64,000 nucleotides of DNA, from contig JACQBC010000033.1 of assembly GCA_016194635.1 (NCBI GenBank), forward strand, positions 62,001 through 126,000, given 5' to 3'. Source of the DNA: Gammaproteobacteria bacterium (GTDB lineage Bacteria > Pseudomonadota > Gammaproteobacteria > UBA6429 > Thiohalophilaceae). Every line of letters starts with the position of its first letter. The first letter of the stretch is position 1. A program made the position numbers and the translations under genes. The notes under the pieces are model-generated. The model searched no databases. It worked only from the letters and a program-made list of their open reading frames with translations, and was not told the origin of the DNA. Positions 1 through 9,656 of this stretch are shown here, one piece after another.

Positions 1-456
1 AGCTCCCCTCTGACAAGCGCCAGTATCCTGAAAAACTATTACAGTATGTAGTATTCCGTATGGCAGGAGTAAAAAAAAGTAGGGTAACCCTGTATCTCGG
101 TGAACGTATACGTTTAATTTATCATTAAGTTTGGCGTGTGGTTTGCAAATACCTTAGTCGCCATTCGGTTTTTCAAAAAATGCGAGGATCCCGTAAAAGT
201 GTATTTTGTTTGAATCGAGTAACGATGATGTATGCATGCATCGTACGTATAAGTTAGGCAAACTTACAATTCAACGAAAACTATTTGCGTTTACAGAATG
301 AAACAATCTATAGGTTACAACTTTATTTGTGGCGTGGGCGCTTACGAGTGAGATTCAATCGACATTTTTACAAGCTCCGCACATCTCCATGTTGTCATCG
401 GACGCTAAACGTTCGCATCCGCCGGTAATTTCCACCCAGCCACAAAGGAAACTGTC
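1..456. other. Left-edge region without a recognisable gene
   Basis: AT-rich DNA with no convincing open reading frame on either strand. It holds a short inverted repeat around 222-247 (ACGATG and CATCGT arms around a TGCATGCA core). The last 40 bases carry an AAGGAA-type ribosome binding site for the gene at 457. A promoter for that gene must lie here, but none stands out. Confidence 0.5.
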
Positions 457-921
457 ATGAACACGAACATCACCATTGTAGTGCTACTGATGACAATGAC
501 ATTTTCAACCCATGCGGCCGCGGTCTACCGTGGGCCGGCCACTTCACTGTATTACATTGATGATGGGATAGAATACAGTGTATTAAACATAGTACGTACG
601 GCGATTACGCCCTATGGCACAAGTCATACCCTGCAAGTCATTCTAAAGAACAATCGAGTTGCCAATTATGTCCCCGAGCTGGCCGTAAAGATCGTTGTAA
701 AAGGACTTTATTCGAATCAGTATTATGATTCACCCGACTTCAGCATCACGGGCTGTGGCCAGTGGTTACCCGTCGGACAGACGTGTACGGCCGATCTCAC
801 TTATACGCCCATTACTCCGGATGTGATCGATGGGGTGGTGCATGCGGTGGATGAAACCTTGATCATTACCTGGAACGGTTCGATTTTTCTGGGCCCGACG
901 GTCGAAGGTCTGGCGCAGTGA
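457..921 (+). CDS. Small exported protein of unknown function
   Basis: A 154-aa protein with a clear Sec signal peptide: a short hydrophilic start, then a hydrophobic stretch to about residue 18, and a likely cleavage after THA-AA. The mature part is rich in beta-type sequence (Tyr, Val, Thr, Ile) with two Cys about 10 residues apart (ITGC...QTC), reminiscent of Ig-like domains secreted to the periplasm. I do not recognise a family. It has its own ribosome binding site (AAGGAAAC) 7 bases upstream. A hairpin at 965-979 follows the stop. It appears monocistronic. Confidence 0.75.
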   Translation: MNTNITIVVLLMTMTFSTHAAAVYRGPATSLYYIDDGIEYSVLNIVRTAITPYGTSHTLQVILKNNRVANYVPELAVKIVVKGLYSNQYYDSPDFSITGCGQWLPVGQTCTADLTYTPITPDVIDGVVHAVDETLIITWNGSIFLGPTVEGLAQ

Positions 922-964
922 TAAACAGATAATTAACAAAAAATTAATAATATACCCTTGAACC

Positions 965-979
965 TACGGCAAAACCGTA
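965..979. terminator. Small hairpin after the exported-protein gene
   Basis: TACGG-CAAAA-CCGTA, a 5-bp stem with a 5-nt loop, 44 bases after the stop at 921. It has no strong T run, so it is a weak terminator candidate only. Confidence 0.3.
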
Positions 980-1057
980 ATGATTACTTAAGTGAATCTT
1001 AAGGTTGATTACCCTATACTCCGGGTAAGTTAATGAGTTAATAACGAACCTTAAAGC

Positions 1058-1753
1058 ATGAGCAGTCCAACCCTACTCAATCAAAACCAGGTTTTCCCGG
1101 ATCGGGCGGGGGTTACGGTCTTTATCTGCGAGGACCACACCATCGTGCGTGAGGGTTTACGGGCCTTGCTGGCGCTTGATTCTGCTATTACGATTGTGGG
1201 CGAGACCGATAATGGCCATGACGCGATACGTTTGGTGGGGGCGCATAAACCCGCGCTCGTGTTAATGGACCTGTCGATGCCGGACATGAACGGCATGGAG
1301 GCCACGCGTGAAATCAAACGCCGCTATCCGGAAGTGATGGTGATCGTATTAACCGTGCATAAGGGCGAGGAATATATCCGCGCTACATTAGAAGCCGGTG
1401 CCAACGGTTATGTATTAAAAGATGCCACCCACTCCGAACTCAAGCTGGCGATCAAAAATGTCATGCATGGCAAGACCTATCTTAGTCCGAGTATTTCTGA
1501 CAAGGTGATCAATGGGTTTTTGGACGGCAGTCCGGTGCTGGTTAAATCCGCGCTGGATATACTTACCCACCGCGAACGGGTGGTGTTAAAACTCATCGCG
1601 GAGGGCAATCCCAACAAAAGTATTGCAACCCATTTGAGTATCAGCGTTAAAACGGTGGAGAAACACCGATCCAATTTAATGCGCAAACTCAATTTCCACA
1701 ACACCGCCGCGATCACTGCTTTTGCGATTGAGCGCGGGCTGGTTACTAAATAA
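1058..1753 (+). CDS. NarL/FixJ-family response regulator
   Basis: A 231-aa two-domain regulator. An N-terminal receiver domain (about 20-135) has the acidic pair ED at 25-26, the phospho-acceptor Asp in VLMDLSMPDMNG at residue 71, the switch Thr in VLTVHK and the conserved Lys in YVLKDA. A C-terminal LuxR-type helix-turn-helix (about 165-231) has the usual LTHRE.VLKLIAEG.....IA..L..S.KTVEKH pattern. It should bind DNA when phosphorylated. No histidine kinase lies beside it, so it is an orphan here and its signal is unknown. It converges with merA, whose stop is 30 bases away. Confidence 0.93.
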   Translation: MSSPTLLNQNQVFPDRAGVTVFICEDHTIVREGLRALLALDSAITIVGETDNGHDAIRLVGAHKPALVLMDLSMPDMNGMEATREIKRRYPEVMVIVLTVHKGEEYIRATLEAGANGYVLKDATHSELKLAIKNVMHGKTYLSPSISDKVINGFLDGSPVLVKSALDILTHRERVVLKLIAEGNPNKSIATHLSISVKTVEKHRSNLMRKLNFHNTAAITAFAIERGLVTK

Positions 1754-1782
1754 AACCATTCTCTGCTTCTACGATACCCTCT

Positions 1783-3608
<1,826 letters not shown>

Positions 3609-3638
3609 AATTTTCTCCACTCATTAATCAGCTGACTT

Positions 3639-3670
3639 AGCTTAAACCCTGAAGTCCGGTACAGAGTCAA
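3639..3670 (-). promoter_or_regulatory. merC-merA promoter with MerR-type spacing
   Basis: On the minus strand TTGACT (3670-3665) is followed by a 20-base spacer and TAAGCT (3644-3639). The spacer begins CTGTACC and contains an imperfect dyad (CTGTAC / CTTCAG), resembling the classical mer promoter, which has TTGACT, a 19-base spacer and TAAG(C/G)T. Such over-long spacers are the hallmark of promoters untwisted by MerR-family activators. Confidence 0.7.
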
Positions 3671-3708
3671 GGGGGAATACTTTTAAGTGCAGGAATACCC
3701 AAATAGCG

Positions 3709-3739
3709 CTTGACTTGGAGTTAACTCCAGCCGATAGGC
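3709..3739 (+). promoter_or_regulatory. Divergent MerR-family promoter/operator
   Basis: TTGACT (3709-3714), a 19-base spacer, and TAGGCT (3734-3739). The spacer holds a perfect 14-bp palindrome TGGAGTTAACTCCA (3715-3728), very close to the zntA/cadA-type MerR-family operator. It drives the thioredoxin-CcdA-MerR operon, so the regulator probably controls its own synthesis. The -35 elements of this and the merC promoter are 38 bases apart and point away from each other. Confidence 0.8.
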
Positions 3740-3785
3740 TGTCACACGGATAGACAACCGGCCGCACGGCTGCGAGGGTAAATTC

Positions 3786-4055
3786 ATGGGTGTTAAGGTC
3801 GAGGTATTTTCGTCGCCGGGTTGTGGTAAATGCGGCCAGGCAAAACATGTGCTGCGCAAGGTGGTCGAGGAGTTTGATCCGGGCAGTATAGATTGGCGCG
3901 AGGTCAATGTGTTAGCCGAGTTAGATTACGCGGTGCAATTGGGGGTGCTGACCACCCCCGCCATCGCCATCAATGGCGAGCTGTGTTACACCGGTCTACC
4001 TTCAGCTAAACAATTGCGTCAACGTATCCAAACCAAGTTGGAGGAAATAAAGTGA
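3786..4055 (+). CDS. Thioredoxin/glutaredoxin-like small redox protein
   Basis: An 89-aa thioredoxin-fold protein with the active-site motif CGKC at residues 13-16 directly after the first beta strand (VEVFSSPG) and a cis-proline segment LTTPAIAI near residue 58. There is no signal peptide, so it is cytoplasmic. It is translated from ATG 3786 with GAGGG upstream, and its stop overlaps the next gene's GTG start (GTGA). Pairing with a CcdA-like membrane protein suggests an electron relay, with the thioredoxin on the inside and thiols passed through the membrane, possibly supporting thiol defence or MerA/MerC chemistry. That role is inferred from neighbours. Confidence 0.82.
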   Translation: MGVKVEVFSSPGCGKCGQAKHVLRKVVEEFDPGSIDWREVNVLAELDYAVQLGVLTTPAIAINGELCYTGLPSAKQLRQRIQTKLEEIK

Positions 4056-5356
4056 GTGGTCTGGTATTTGTTACGGCGTTGTTATTGGGCACGCTGGCCT
4101 TTTTTGAACCCTGTACCATTGCCACCCATACCTTATTCAGTGTTCGGGTGCAACGTCAGCCGCTCGCGGAAGGTTGGAAACCGTTGTTTGTCATGTGGGT
4201 GGTTCGCACGCTCTTGTGTAGCGGTGTATTTACCCTTGCGGTGATGGTTGGACCGATGCTGGTCTGGGGGATTTACACACCCAGCCTGGTATTAACTACA
4301 TTGGCATTGTTATATTTGGTGTCGCGTTTTATGTATATTCCCGTACCCCATCTGGCCGTTTACCGCTTATTACCCTTGCAGTCAAAACTAAGCCCGGCGT
4401 TACAACTGGGCCTCACCTTGCCGGCGTGTACCATTCCACTGTTCCTGGTGATCTTAGGGCTGGTGATGAGCGTGCACGACACGGTACTGGCGGCGGGCGC
4501 GGGGCTAGTCTTCGCCAGCGGGTTCAGCTGGCCGCTGGTGGTGACCAGCATGAAAGGTATTCACCGCGCCGAACAGGCATTTTTACAACGCGCCGCGCAG
4601 GTAACGCCTTATCTGACCGCGGTGTTATTGCTGGGGGCTGCGTTGGTTTTGGTTTTACCCCAGGTTGATCTTACTGCCGCGAATTTAAAACTGGTATTGA
4701 GCCATGCCAGTGGGGCGGGCATTGCCTTGGGATTTATGGCGGGGCTGGTGTTTAGTTTCAACCCCGTGGCGTTTGCCTCGATCCCGGTGGTATTGGCCTA
4801 TGTGACCCAACCGCAGCAGCCACGCTCCGCGCTAAAACTCGGCGGTGCGTTTGTCATGGGTATGATTATCACCCATGTTGTACTAGGCGTAGTGGCTGCA
4901 CTGGGGGGTGAGTCGGTGCGGTCCCTGGTTGGACGCCAATGGGGGCTGGTGCTGGGGCCGTTATTAATTCTGCTGGGATTGGTATGGCCGGGCTGGGTTC
5001 GCGTACGGTTACCGTGGTTGGGCCTGCGCGCGAAAAAAGTCACCGGGGTATGGGGGGCGTTTATGCTGGCGATACCGTTTTCGGTCGCGGTGTGTCCGTT
5101 TTGTACCCCCGCGCTATTGGTGGCGCTTACCGCCAGTGCGGCGATTGGCTCGGTGTGGTTCGGCGGCGGATTGTTATTGGCGTTTGCGCTGGGCCGCAGT
5201 ATCCCGATTTTACTGGGTGCCGTGAGCATGGGTTGGTTGGAATCCCTGCAAATCTTGGCGCGTTATCAACGGCTGTTTGAAATTGTCGCCGGCTTGGTGC
5301 TGATCCTAAGTGGTTTGTATTTGTTAAACGAATACCTGTTTATCGTCGAGTATTGA
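4052..5356 (+). CDS. Double CcdA/DsbD-like transmembrane electron carrier
   Basis: A 434-aa, very hydrophobic protein with about 11-12 membrane helices. It looks like two CcdA/DsbD-beta-type units fused. The first half has AFFEPCTIATHTLFSV and LPACTIPLFLVILGL; the second has FSFNPVAFASIPVVLAYV and CPFCTPALLVALTASA. CcdA-family proteins use paired membrane cysteines to carry electrons from cytoplasmic thioredoxin to outside thiols. The first half keeps a Pro-Cys and a second Cys; in the second, NPVA replaces the first PC motif while PFC is kept. It starts at GTG 4052, overlapping the thioredoxin stop, and ends overlapping the regulator start (TGATG). Confidence 0.72.
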   Translation: MSGLVFVTALLLGTLAFFEPCTIATHTLFSVRVQRQPLAEGWKPLFVMWVVRTLLCSGVFTLAVMVGPMLVWGIYTPSLVLTTLALLYLVSRFMYIPVPHLAVYRLLPLQSKLSPALQLGLTLPACTIPLFLVILGLVMSVHDTVLAAGAGLVFASGFSWPLVVTSMKGIHRAEQAFLQRAAQVTPYLTAVLLLGAALVLVLPQVDLTAANLKLVLSHASGAGIALGFMAGLVFSFNPVAFASIPVVLAYVTQPQQPRSALKLGGAFVMGMIITHVVLGVVAALGGESVRSLVGRQWGLVLGPLLILLGLVWPGWVRVRLPWLGLRAKKVTGVWGAFMLAIPFSVAVCPFCTPALLVALTASAAIGSVWFGGGLLLAFALGRSIPILLGAVSMGWLESLQILARYQRLFEIVAGLVLILSGLYLLNEYLFIVEY

Positions 5357-5757
5357 TGATGCCGCTGTACTCTATCGGTGAAGTGGCGCGGCGCATGGAG
5401 TTGTCGGCGGACACGCTGCGTTATTACGAAAAGATCGGTCTGCTACCCAAGGTGAGCCGAACCGGCGCGGGGATCCGGCGTTACGACGAGGAGGATCTTT
5501 CGCGACTGAATTTTATTAAACGCGCCCAACGGATGAATTTTTCCTTGCAGGAAATAAAAAATCTATTGATCATGCGCAACAACCCACAACGCGCCAAGAC
5601 CGGGATCCGCAAAATGACCGCGGAAAAACTCGCCGACATTGATAACCATCTGCAAGAACTCGGCCGTTTACGCAACGAACTGCAATTACTGCTGAATTTA
5701 TGCCAGGGGAGCGCGGCGGGATGCCCGATTATTGAGACCCTCGAGGAGCCAAGCTGA
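5356..5757 (+). CDS. MerR-family metal-responsive regulator
   Basis: A 133-aa protein with an N-terminal winged helix-turn-helix (YSIGEVARRMELSADTLRYYEKIGLL) and a coiled dimerisation helix. The C-terminal loop has two Cys (C116 and C123, in LCQGSAAGCPII), as in CueR/ZntR/MerR. The residue at the start of the dimerisation helix, Cys in MerR and ZntR and Ser in CueR, is Lys or Ala here (NNPQRAKTG), so the metal site is incomplete by family rules. ATG 5356 is preferred; TTG 5353 is possible. It probably acts on both divergent promoters at 3639-3739. Confidence 0.85.
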   Translation: MMPLYSIGEVARRMELSADTLRYYEKIGLLPKVSRTGAGIRRYDEEDLSRLNFIKRAQRMNFSLQEIKNLLIMRNNPQRAKTGIRKMTAEKLADIDNHLQELGRLRNELQLLLNLCQGSAAGCPIIETLEEPS

Positions 5758-5790
5758 TAATATGGTATTTGTTGTTAAAATTTAGCAGTA

Positions 5791-5847
5791 CTGGCCTAAA
5801 TAACCGTTCCTTTAAAATAAAGTAAACTTAGTAACCGCTTAGGCCAG
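5791..5847. repeat. Wide inverted repeat downstream of the MerR gene
   Basis: CTGGCCTAA (5791-5799) and TTAGGCCAG (5839-5847) form a perfect 9-bp inverted repeat around a 39-base AT-rich loop that contains TAACCG twice. It may be a weak terminator or a protein-binding site between the mer and defence operons. Confidence 0.4.
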
Positions 5848-5895
5848 GCTTGGACTTTCTGTATTTTTGTCATTAAAACCACCCCCAAAATGCTG

Positions 5896-5931
5896 GTTGA
5901 CGATATAGAATTTATTTCATATTATGTCAAC
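5896..5931 (+). promoter_or_regulatory. Promoter and operator of the XRE-ImmA operon
   Basis: A strong sigma-70 promoter: TTGACG (5897-5902), a 17-base spacer and TATTAT (5920-5925). It sits inside an inverted repeat with arms GTTGAC (5896-5901) and GTCAAC (5926-5931), so a dimeric repressor bound here would cover both the -35 and the start of transcription. The XRE domain of the first gene is the obvious candidate. Transcription would start near 5932, leaving a leader of about 49 bases with GGAGG before ATG 5981. Confidence 0.72.
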
Positions 5932-5980
5932 ATCTTAGCCAAAATTTATCTTTCCGTCAACTGACTGGAGGTCTAGAGTA

Positions 5981-7183
5981 ATGATTGGCGAACGTCTAAG
6001 ACAGGCTAGGCTCGGTGCGGGATTGTCCATGGACGCGCTGGTAGCCAAGATGGATCATTTCCTCACCAAGCAGGCTATTTCCAAGTATGAAACCGGCAAA
6101 AGTATACCAAGTTCGGAAGTGCTTATACGTCTGGCTGACGTGCTCAGTGTCAAGACGAGCTACTTCATGCAAGAGTCGAAAGTTAGCGTGGAGTTCATAG
6201 CCTATCGCAAACACAGCCGCATGCCCAAGGTCGAGGCTAATCGTTTACAGGTACGGATCACAGATCATCTTGAAAACTATTGTTGGTTGACAGGATTGTT
6301 TACACCTCTTAAAAAGCCTGGACGGCAGACGGCGATGGGTATGATAAAACTCAGGCAGGCAAAATCGGTCGAGGATGCCGAAGGCATTGCTAAAGAACTT
6401 AGGGAAGCATGGAACATCGGTATGGATCCTATTGAAAATATGGTCGAGACACTCGAAGATCATGCCACCGCAGTATTGACTCTGGACGCGGATGCTCGAT
6501 TCGATGGTGTCTCCGCCTGGGCAACGGTTATTGGTGATGATAAGCAGAAAGTCCCTGTGCTTGTTACCAACGCCACAATCCCCGGAGATCGTCAGCGTTT
6601 CAATCTCGCTCATGAGCTTGGACATTTGACGATAAAACAAAATCAGACAAAGGAAGATGAAGATATCGCCCATCGTTTTGCCGCCGCTTTTTTGGTGCCA
6701 GATGAGGCAGCTTACAAGGAGCTTGGTCGGTCTCGCAACCGTATCGAGTTCGATGAGCTGTTACTGTTAAAGCACAAGTACGGATTGAGCATGCAGGCAT
6801 GGCTGCGTCGCGCCAAGGATCTCGGGATTATTTCACCCAGCTGGTATAAAAACACGATTGTTATTTTCCGCAAACGCAGATGGCACAAGCACGAGCCCGG
6901 CGCACAGGTGGCTCCGGAACAACCGCTACGCTATAGACAACTTGTCCTTCGAGCAATGGCGGAGGGAATTATCTCCCGCGAGCGAGCCGAGGAATTGAAT
7001 CCCGGCGTAGTATCGTTGAACGGCAAGGAGCACGAAATGGCAAAAGCCAGAAAGATCGCCGCGCTGTCACTTGATGCGCGCTACAAACTGCTTGAAGCCG
7101 CGGCAGAACGCGCTGCGCACGAGTACGAAACGAACAAAGAGTTGACCGTCTTCACGGAACTTGACGGGGAGGTCAATGATTAA
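5981..7183 (+). CDS. XRE-family regulator fused to ImmA/IrrE metallopeptidase
   Basis: A 400-aa protein. Residues 1-65 form an XRE/Cro helix-turn-helix (IGERLRQARLGAGLSMDALV...QAISKYETGKSIPSSEVLIRLADVL). The central part carries the zinc-metallopeptidase motif HELGH at 211-215, followed by an acidic ligand region and FAAAFLVP near 235, the pattern of ImmA/IrrE. Family members cleave or inactivate repressors and often pair with toxins or phage elements. It leads a four-gene operon; its stop overlaps the MazF-like start by 8 bases. It probably represses its own promoter at 5896-5931 and is relieved by proteolysis. It may also act as the antitoxin for the next gene. Confidence 0.88.
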   Translation: MIGERLRQARLGAGLSMDALVAKMDHFLTKQAISKYETGKSIPSSEVLIRLADVLSVKTSYFMQESKVSVEFIAYRKHSRMPKVEANRLQVRITDHLENYCWLTGLFTPLKKPGRQTAMGMIKLRQAKSVEDAEGIAKELREAWNIGMDPIENMVETLEDHATAVLTLDADARFDGVSAWATVIGDDKQKVPVLVTNATIPGDRQRFNLAHELGHLTIKQNQTKEDEDIAHRFAAAFLVPDEAAYKELGRSRNRIEFDELLLLKHKYGLSMQAWLRRAKDLGIISPSWYKNTIVIFRKRRWHKHEPGAQVAPEQPLRYRQLVLRAMAEGIISRERAEELNPGVVSLNGKEHEMAKARKIAALSLDARYKLLEAAAERAAHEYETNKELTVFTELDGEVND

Positions 7184-7520
7184 TCGTGGGGAGGTGTGGC
7201 TGGTGAATCTCGATCCGACTATCGGTCAGGAAATCAAGAAAACCCGACCTGCTGTTGTGGTGAGTTCCAACAGTGTCGGAAAGTTGTCTTTGAAGATAAT
7301 CGTACCCATCACGGACTGGAAACCTCTGTACTCTAGCTACCCGTGGATGATATACCTTGAACCCGACAGACAGAACGGCCTCGCCAAGAAGTCCGGGGCC
7401 GATGCGTTCCAGGTGCGTTCCGTCGACCAGGCGCGCCTGGTCAGGAAACTGGGACAACTTCCCGAGCCAGTGATGGAGGAGATTGTGGCGGGGATAGCGA
7501 TTTGTATTGAGTATAGGTAA
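7176..7520 (+). CDS. MazF/PemK-type endoribonuclease toxin
   Basis: A 114-aa protein with the MazF fold signature: INRGEVWLVNLDPTIGQEIKKTRPAVVVSS at the N-terminus, IVPIT, the Gln in DAFQVRSVDQARL and a C-terminal helix. MazF enzymes cut mRNA at short motifs and stop growth. The start is ATG 7176, with GGGAGG 5 bases upstream. No MazE-like antitoxin gene is visible; the upstream XRE-ImmA protein occupies that place. It is followed 12 bases later by the 707-aa protein, so it is co-transcribed with the helicase module and could serve as its abortive-infection arm. Confidence 0.87.
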   Translation: MINRGEVWLVNLDPTIGQEIKKTRPAVVVSSNSVGKLSLKIIVPITDWKPLYSSYPWMIYLEPDRQNGLAKKSGADAFQVRSVDQARLVRKLGQLPEPVMEEIVAGIAICIEYR

Positions 7521-7532
7521 ACCTGTAATTGT

Positions 7533-9656
7533 ATGCCGCCACTCGCACTCAAAGATTGGAACAAGAGGTTCGCTCCAGCAATTCAGAAAATTGCCCTGCC
7601 GGATAGGCTTAGGGCCGGTGTTCTTCTGCCGATTATTCCGGAACATTCACAATGGGACGGCTACTTGTCGTCGGTACGAGTCGAGTGGGAAAAGTGGAAG
7701 ACAAGCCTTTGGCAGCATCCATCGTGTCTTCTCCTGCTCTATGCCGGTCTGGCGTTCTACGAATATGACGAGAACACATTCTGGCCGCAGTTTGCCAAGG
7801 CGGTAGGCAGCAAACCCTTGCCAGCAAATCAGCAGCAAGAACTCAATGGCGCATTCGCGAAGGCGGCCAAGTATTTCAGCCTAAAGCTCAAGCTCCGCGA
7901 CAACGGTACTGACTTCGTTGGTTCTGCGATTCACTACATCGGAATCCCGCTTTCTTTGTGGGACGGGTTTCTTGATATTTGCGAGTGGGCTCTCTGGCAG
8001 AAGGACTGGAAAATGCCATCTGACGAGGAATGGAGCGAGGTTGTTGAGAAACGCGCCGGTGGGCGGCGGCGACTCAGAAAATTCATGACTGACAATCGCG
8101 AGTCAGCGTGCTCTTTTGTTCAAGAGATGCTTGATGCCCACGAAATACTCACAAAGGATGTTGGCCTGACAATTGGCAATATCGCACAGGCCAGTATCCT
8201 GCGCGTTGAATATTTCGACGAGGTTCCTGAAACCGCCGAGTTTCTGCGTCCGCAGAATCCGGATTCACTCTTCCAGGATCGTGCCAGACTGATCTGGAAT
8301 GAGCGGCGTAAACAAATATGCTTGCAATTGCCTGGCGTAGAACGCGGGAAACTACCCGCAATATGGCATATCGGGGCGCATTCACAGGCTGCCGCCCATG
8401 GCCCTGACGAATTGGTTCTAAACTTGAAGGCTTTTTGCGACCCGCTCTTACTGACTCTTAAATCTGGAAGCCATAACGAAACGCAGCGACTTCGCGGTGT
8501 GGCCTCTTGGGGTCTTTTTGACATGGAGGGTGGTGGTCGTCTTGTTAATGCAGACCGCGATGAGATTCCCCTTAAAAGCTTCACTCTGGTTTCACGGACC
8601 GAGCTAGAAATTTTCCGCGATGGCTTCGACGAAGATGAAAATCCAGTCAATGAACAGTTTGAGTTAGCGGATGGAACGAGGTGCTTTGTTACACGTCTTT
8701 GGCCTACGGGAAAGTTCGCAGAATTGCGGATCGGGGACCATGGTCGTGCCACAAGGACAATTCAATTCAGGACAAGAGCAAAAATCGAAGCGCGATTCTT
8801 CGCTGGACAAGGCGAATATGCCGCGTACTTTAGTCGCATACAAGATTTTGTGAAGATCGAGCGATGGCCAGTTTTGTGTGTCTCAATCCCACACGGATAT
8901 TTTCGCGACAACAAAGCGGAGTTGGCCAAGAAGTTCGAAGTCTTCATTGACGACAAACTAGCCGGTGGGCAGTGGGAGCAACCCACGCAGGACAGCGTTA
9001 GGGAATATTACCTTTGGAAATGGAGTAGCAACCGGCCAGTTATAGAGCAGGTGAAAACGGGTAGTGCGAGCGGGCTTCAAGAGCTCGGTAAATTCTTCCA
9101 CTCCCCTCCCCTGAAGGGGAACAGGATTCTATCCGTGAAATCGCCAGAGTTTACGGTTCATTACAAGATTTACAAGGACGATCCAAAACGAGGTATGGGG
9201 AAGTGCTGGAAAGACCTCCCCGGTGCTTTCCTTCCGATGTTCCTTCTGTGCCAATCAACTGAAGGAATGAAGTGGGAGGACTTGGTGCTCGCCAAAGATG
9301 TGATTGCACCCGGCTTGCGCCTTTCACCCTATCTGTTACACAAGTACACGCATCACGGATTCTTGGTACAACGCGGCCATCGCTGGTTTATTAACGAGTC
9401 GCGCGCTGAGTTAAGATCAGCAAACCGTGATCAGTGCCAAATGAAATATTGCGGTGATCCGTCGGTACTATGGGGGCTCTATCGTCGCATGTATCACCAA
9501 ATCCTCGGCACTGATCTGCCTTTCATTGAAGTAGTCAACAACAGAGGCGAGATTCCGTATCTTCAGGCGACATGGCCGCTACACATGCGCGGCGATATCG
9601 AACATTACTTCAAGCATCATAAGGTCGTTATAGGCGCAATTCTATGGAGTCATTAA
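7533..9656 (+). CDS. Unknown 707-aa partner of the DUF1998 helicase
   Basis: A large soluble protein with no signal peptide, membrane segment or motif that I recognise. It is rich in Trp and charged residues and has two regions that look like separate folds: an alpha-helical N-terminal part (to about 250) and a more beta-rich part (250-560), then a C-terminal winged-helix-like stretch around LLHKYTHHGFLVQRGHRWFI. Its stop lies 13 bases inside the helicase gene, so the two are translationally coupled and probably form a complex. In DISARM, Druantia and related systems the DUF1998 helicase also comes with an uncharacterised large partner, but I cannot assign this protein to any of those. Confidence 0.75.
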   Translation: MPPLALKDWNKRFAPAIQKIALPDRLRAGVLLPIIPEHSQWDGYLSSVRVEWEKWKTSLWQHPSCLLLLYAGLAFYEYDENTFWPQFAKAVGSKPLPANQQQELNGAFAKAAKYFSLKLKLRDNGTDFVGSAIHYIGIPLSLWDGFLDICEWALWQKDWKMPSDEEWSEVVEKRAGGRRRLRKFMTDNRESACSFVQEMLDAHEILTKDVGLTIGNIAQASILRVEYFDEVPETAEFLRPQNPDSLFQDRARLIWNERRKQICLQLPGVERGKLPAIWHIGAHSQAAAHGPDELVLNLKAFCDPLLLTLKSGSHNETQRLRGVASWGLFDMEGGGRLVNADRDEIPLKSFTLVSRTELEIFRDGFDEDENPVNEQFELADGTRCFVTRLWPTGKFAELRIGDHGRATRTIQFRTRAKIEARFFAGQGEYAAYFSRIQDFVKIERWPVLCVSIPHGYFRDNKAELAKKFEVFIDDKLAGGQWEQPTQDSVREYYLWKWSSNRPVIEQVKTGSASGLQELGKFFHSPPLKGNRILSVKSPEFTVHYKIYKDDPKRGMGKCWKDLPGAFLPMFLLCQSTEGMKWEDLVLAKDVIAPGLRLSPYLLHKYTHHGFLVQRGHRWFINESRAELRSANRDQCQMKYCGDPSVLWGLYRRMYHQILGTDLPFIEVVNNRGEIPYLQATWPLHMRGDIEHYFKHHKVVIGAILWSH

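Noticed and set aside
4798-5229. 143-aa minus-strand frame inside the CcdA-like gene
   Set aside because: Low-complexity Pro/Thr/Asn shadow of a hydrophobic membrane protein.
5758-5980. Direct repeat of the tRNA 3' end as left attachment site
   Set aside because: Read base by base, this gap holds no copy of the T-arm or acceptor sequence; only the inverted repeat at 5791 and the operator at 5896.
8120-8752. 210-aa minus-strand frame in the 707-aa gene
   Set aside because: Ser/Arg-rich antisense shadow with no domain; the plus strand is a coherent operon.
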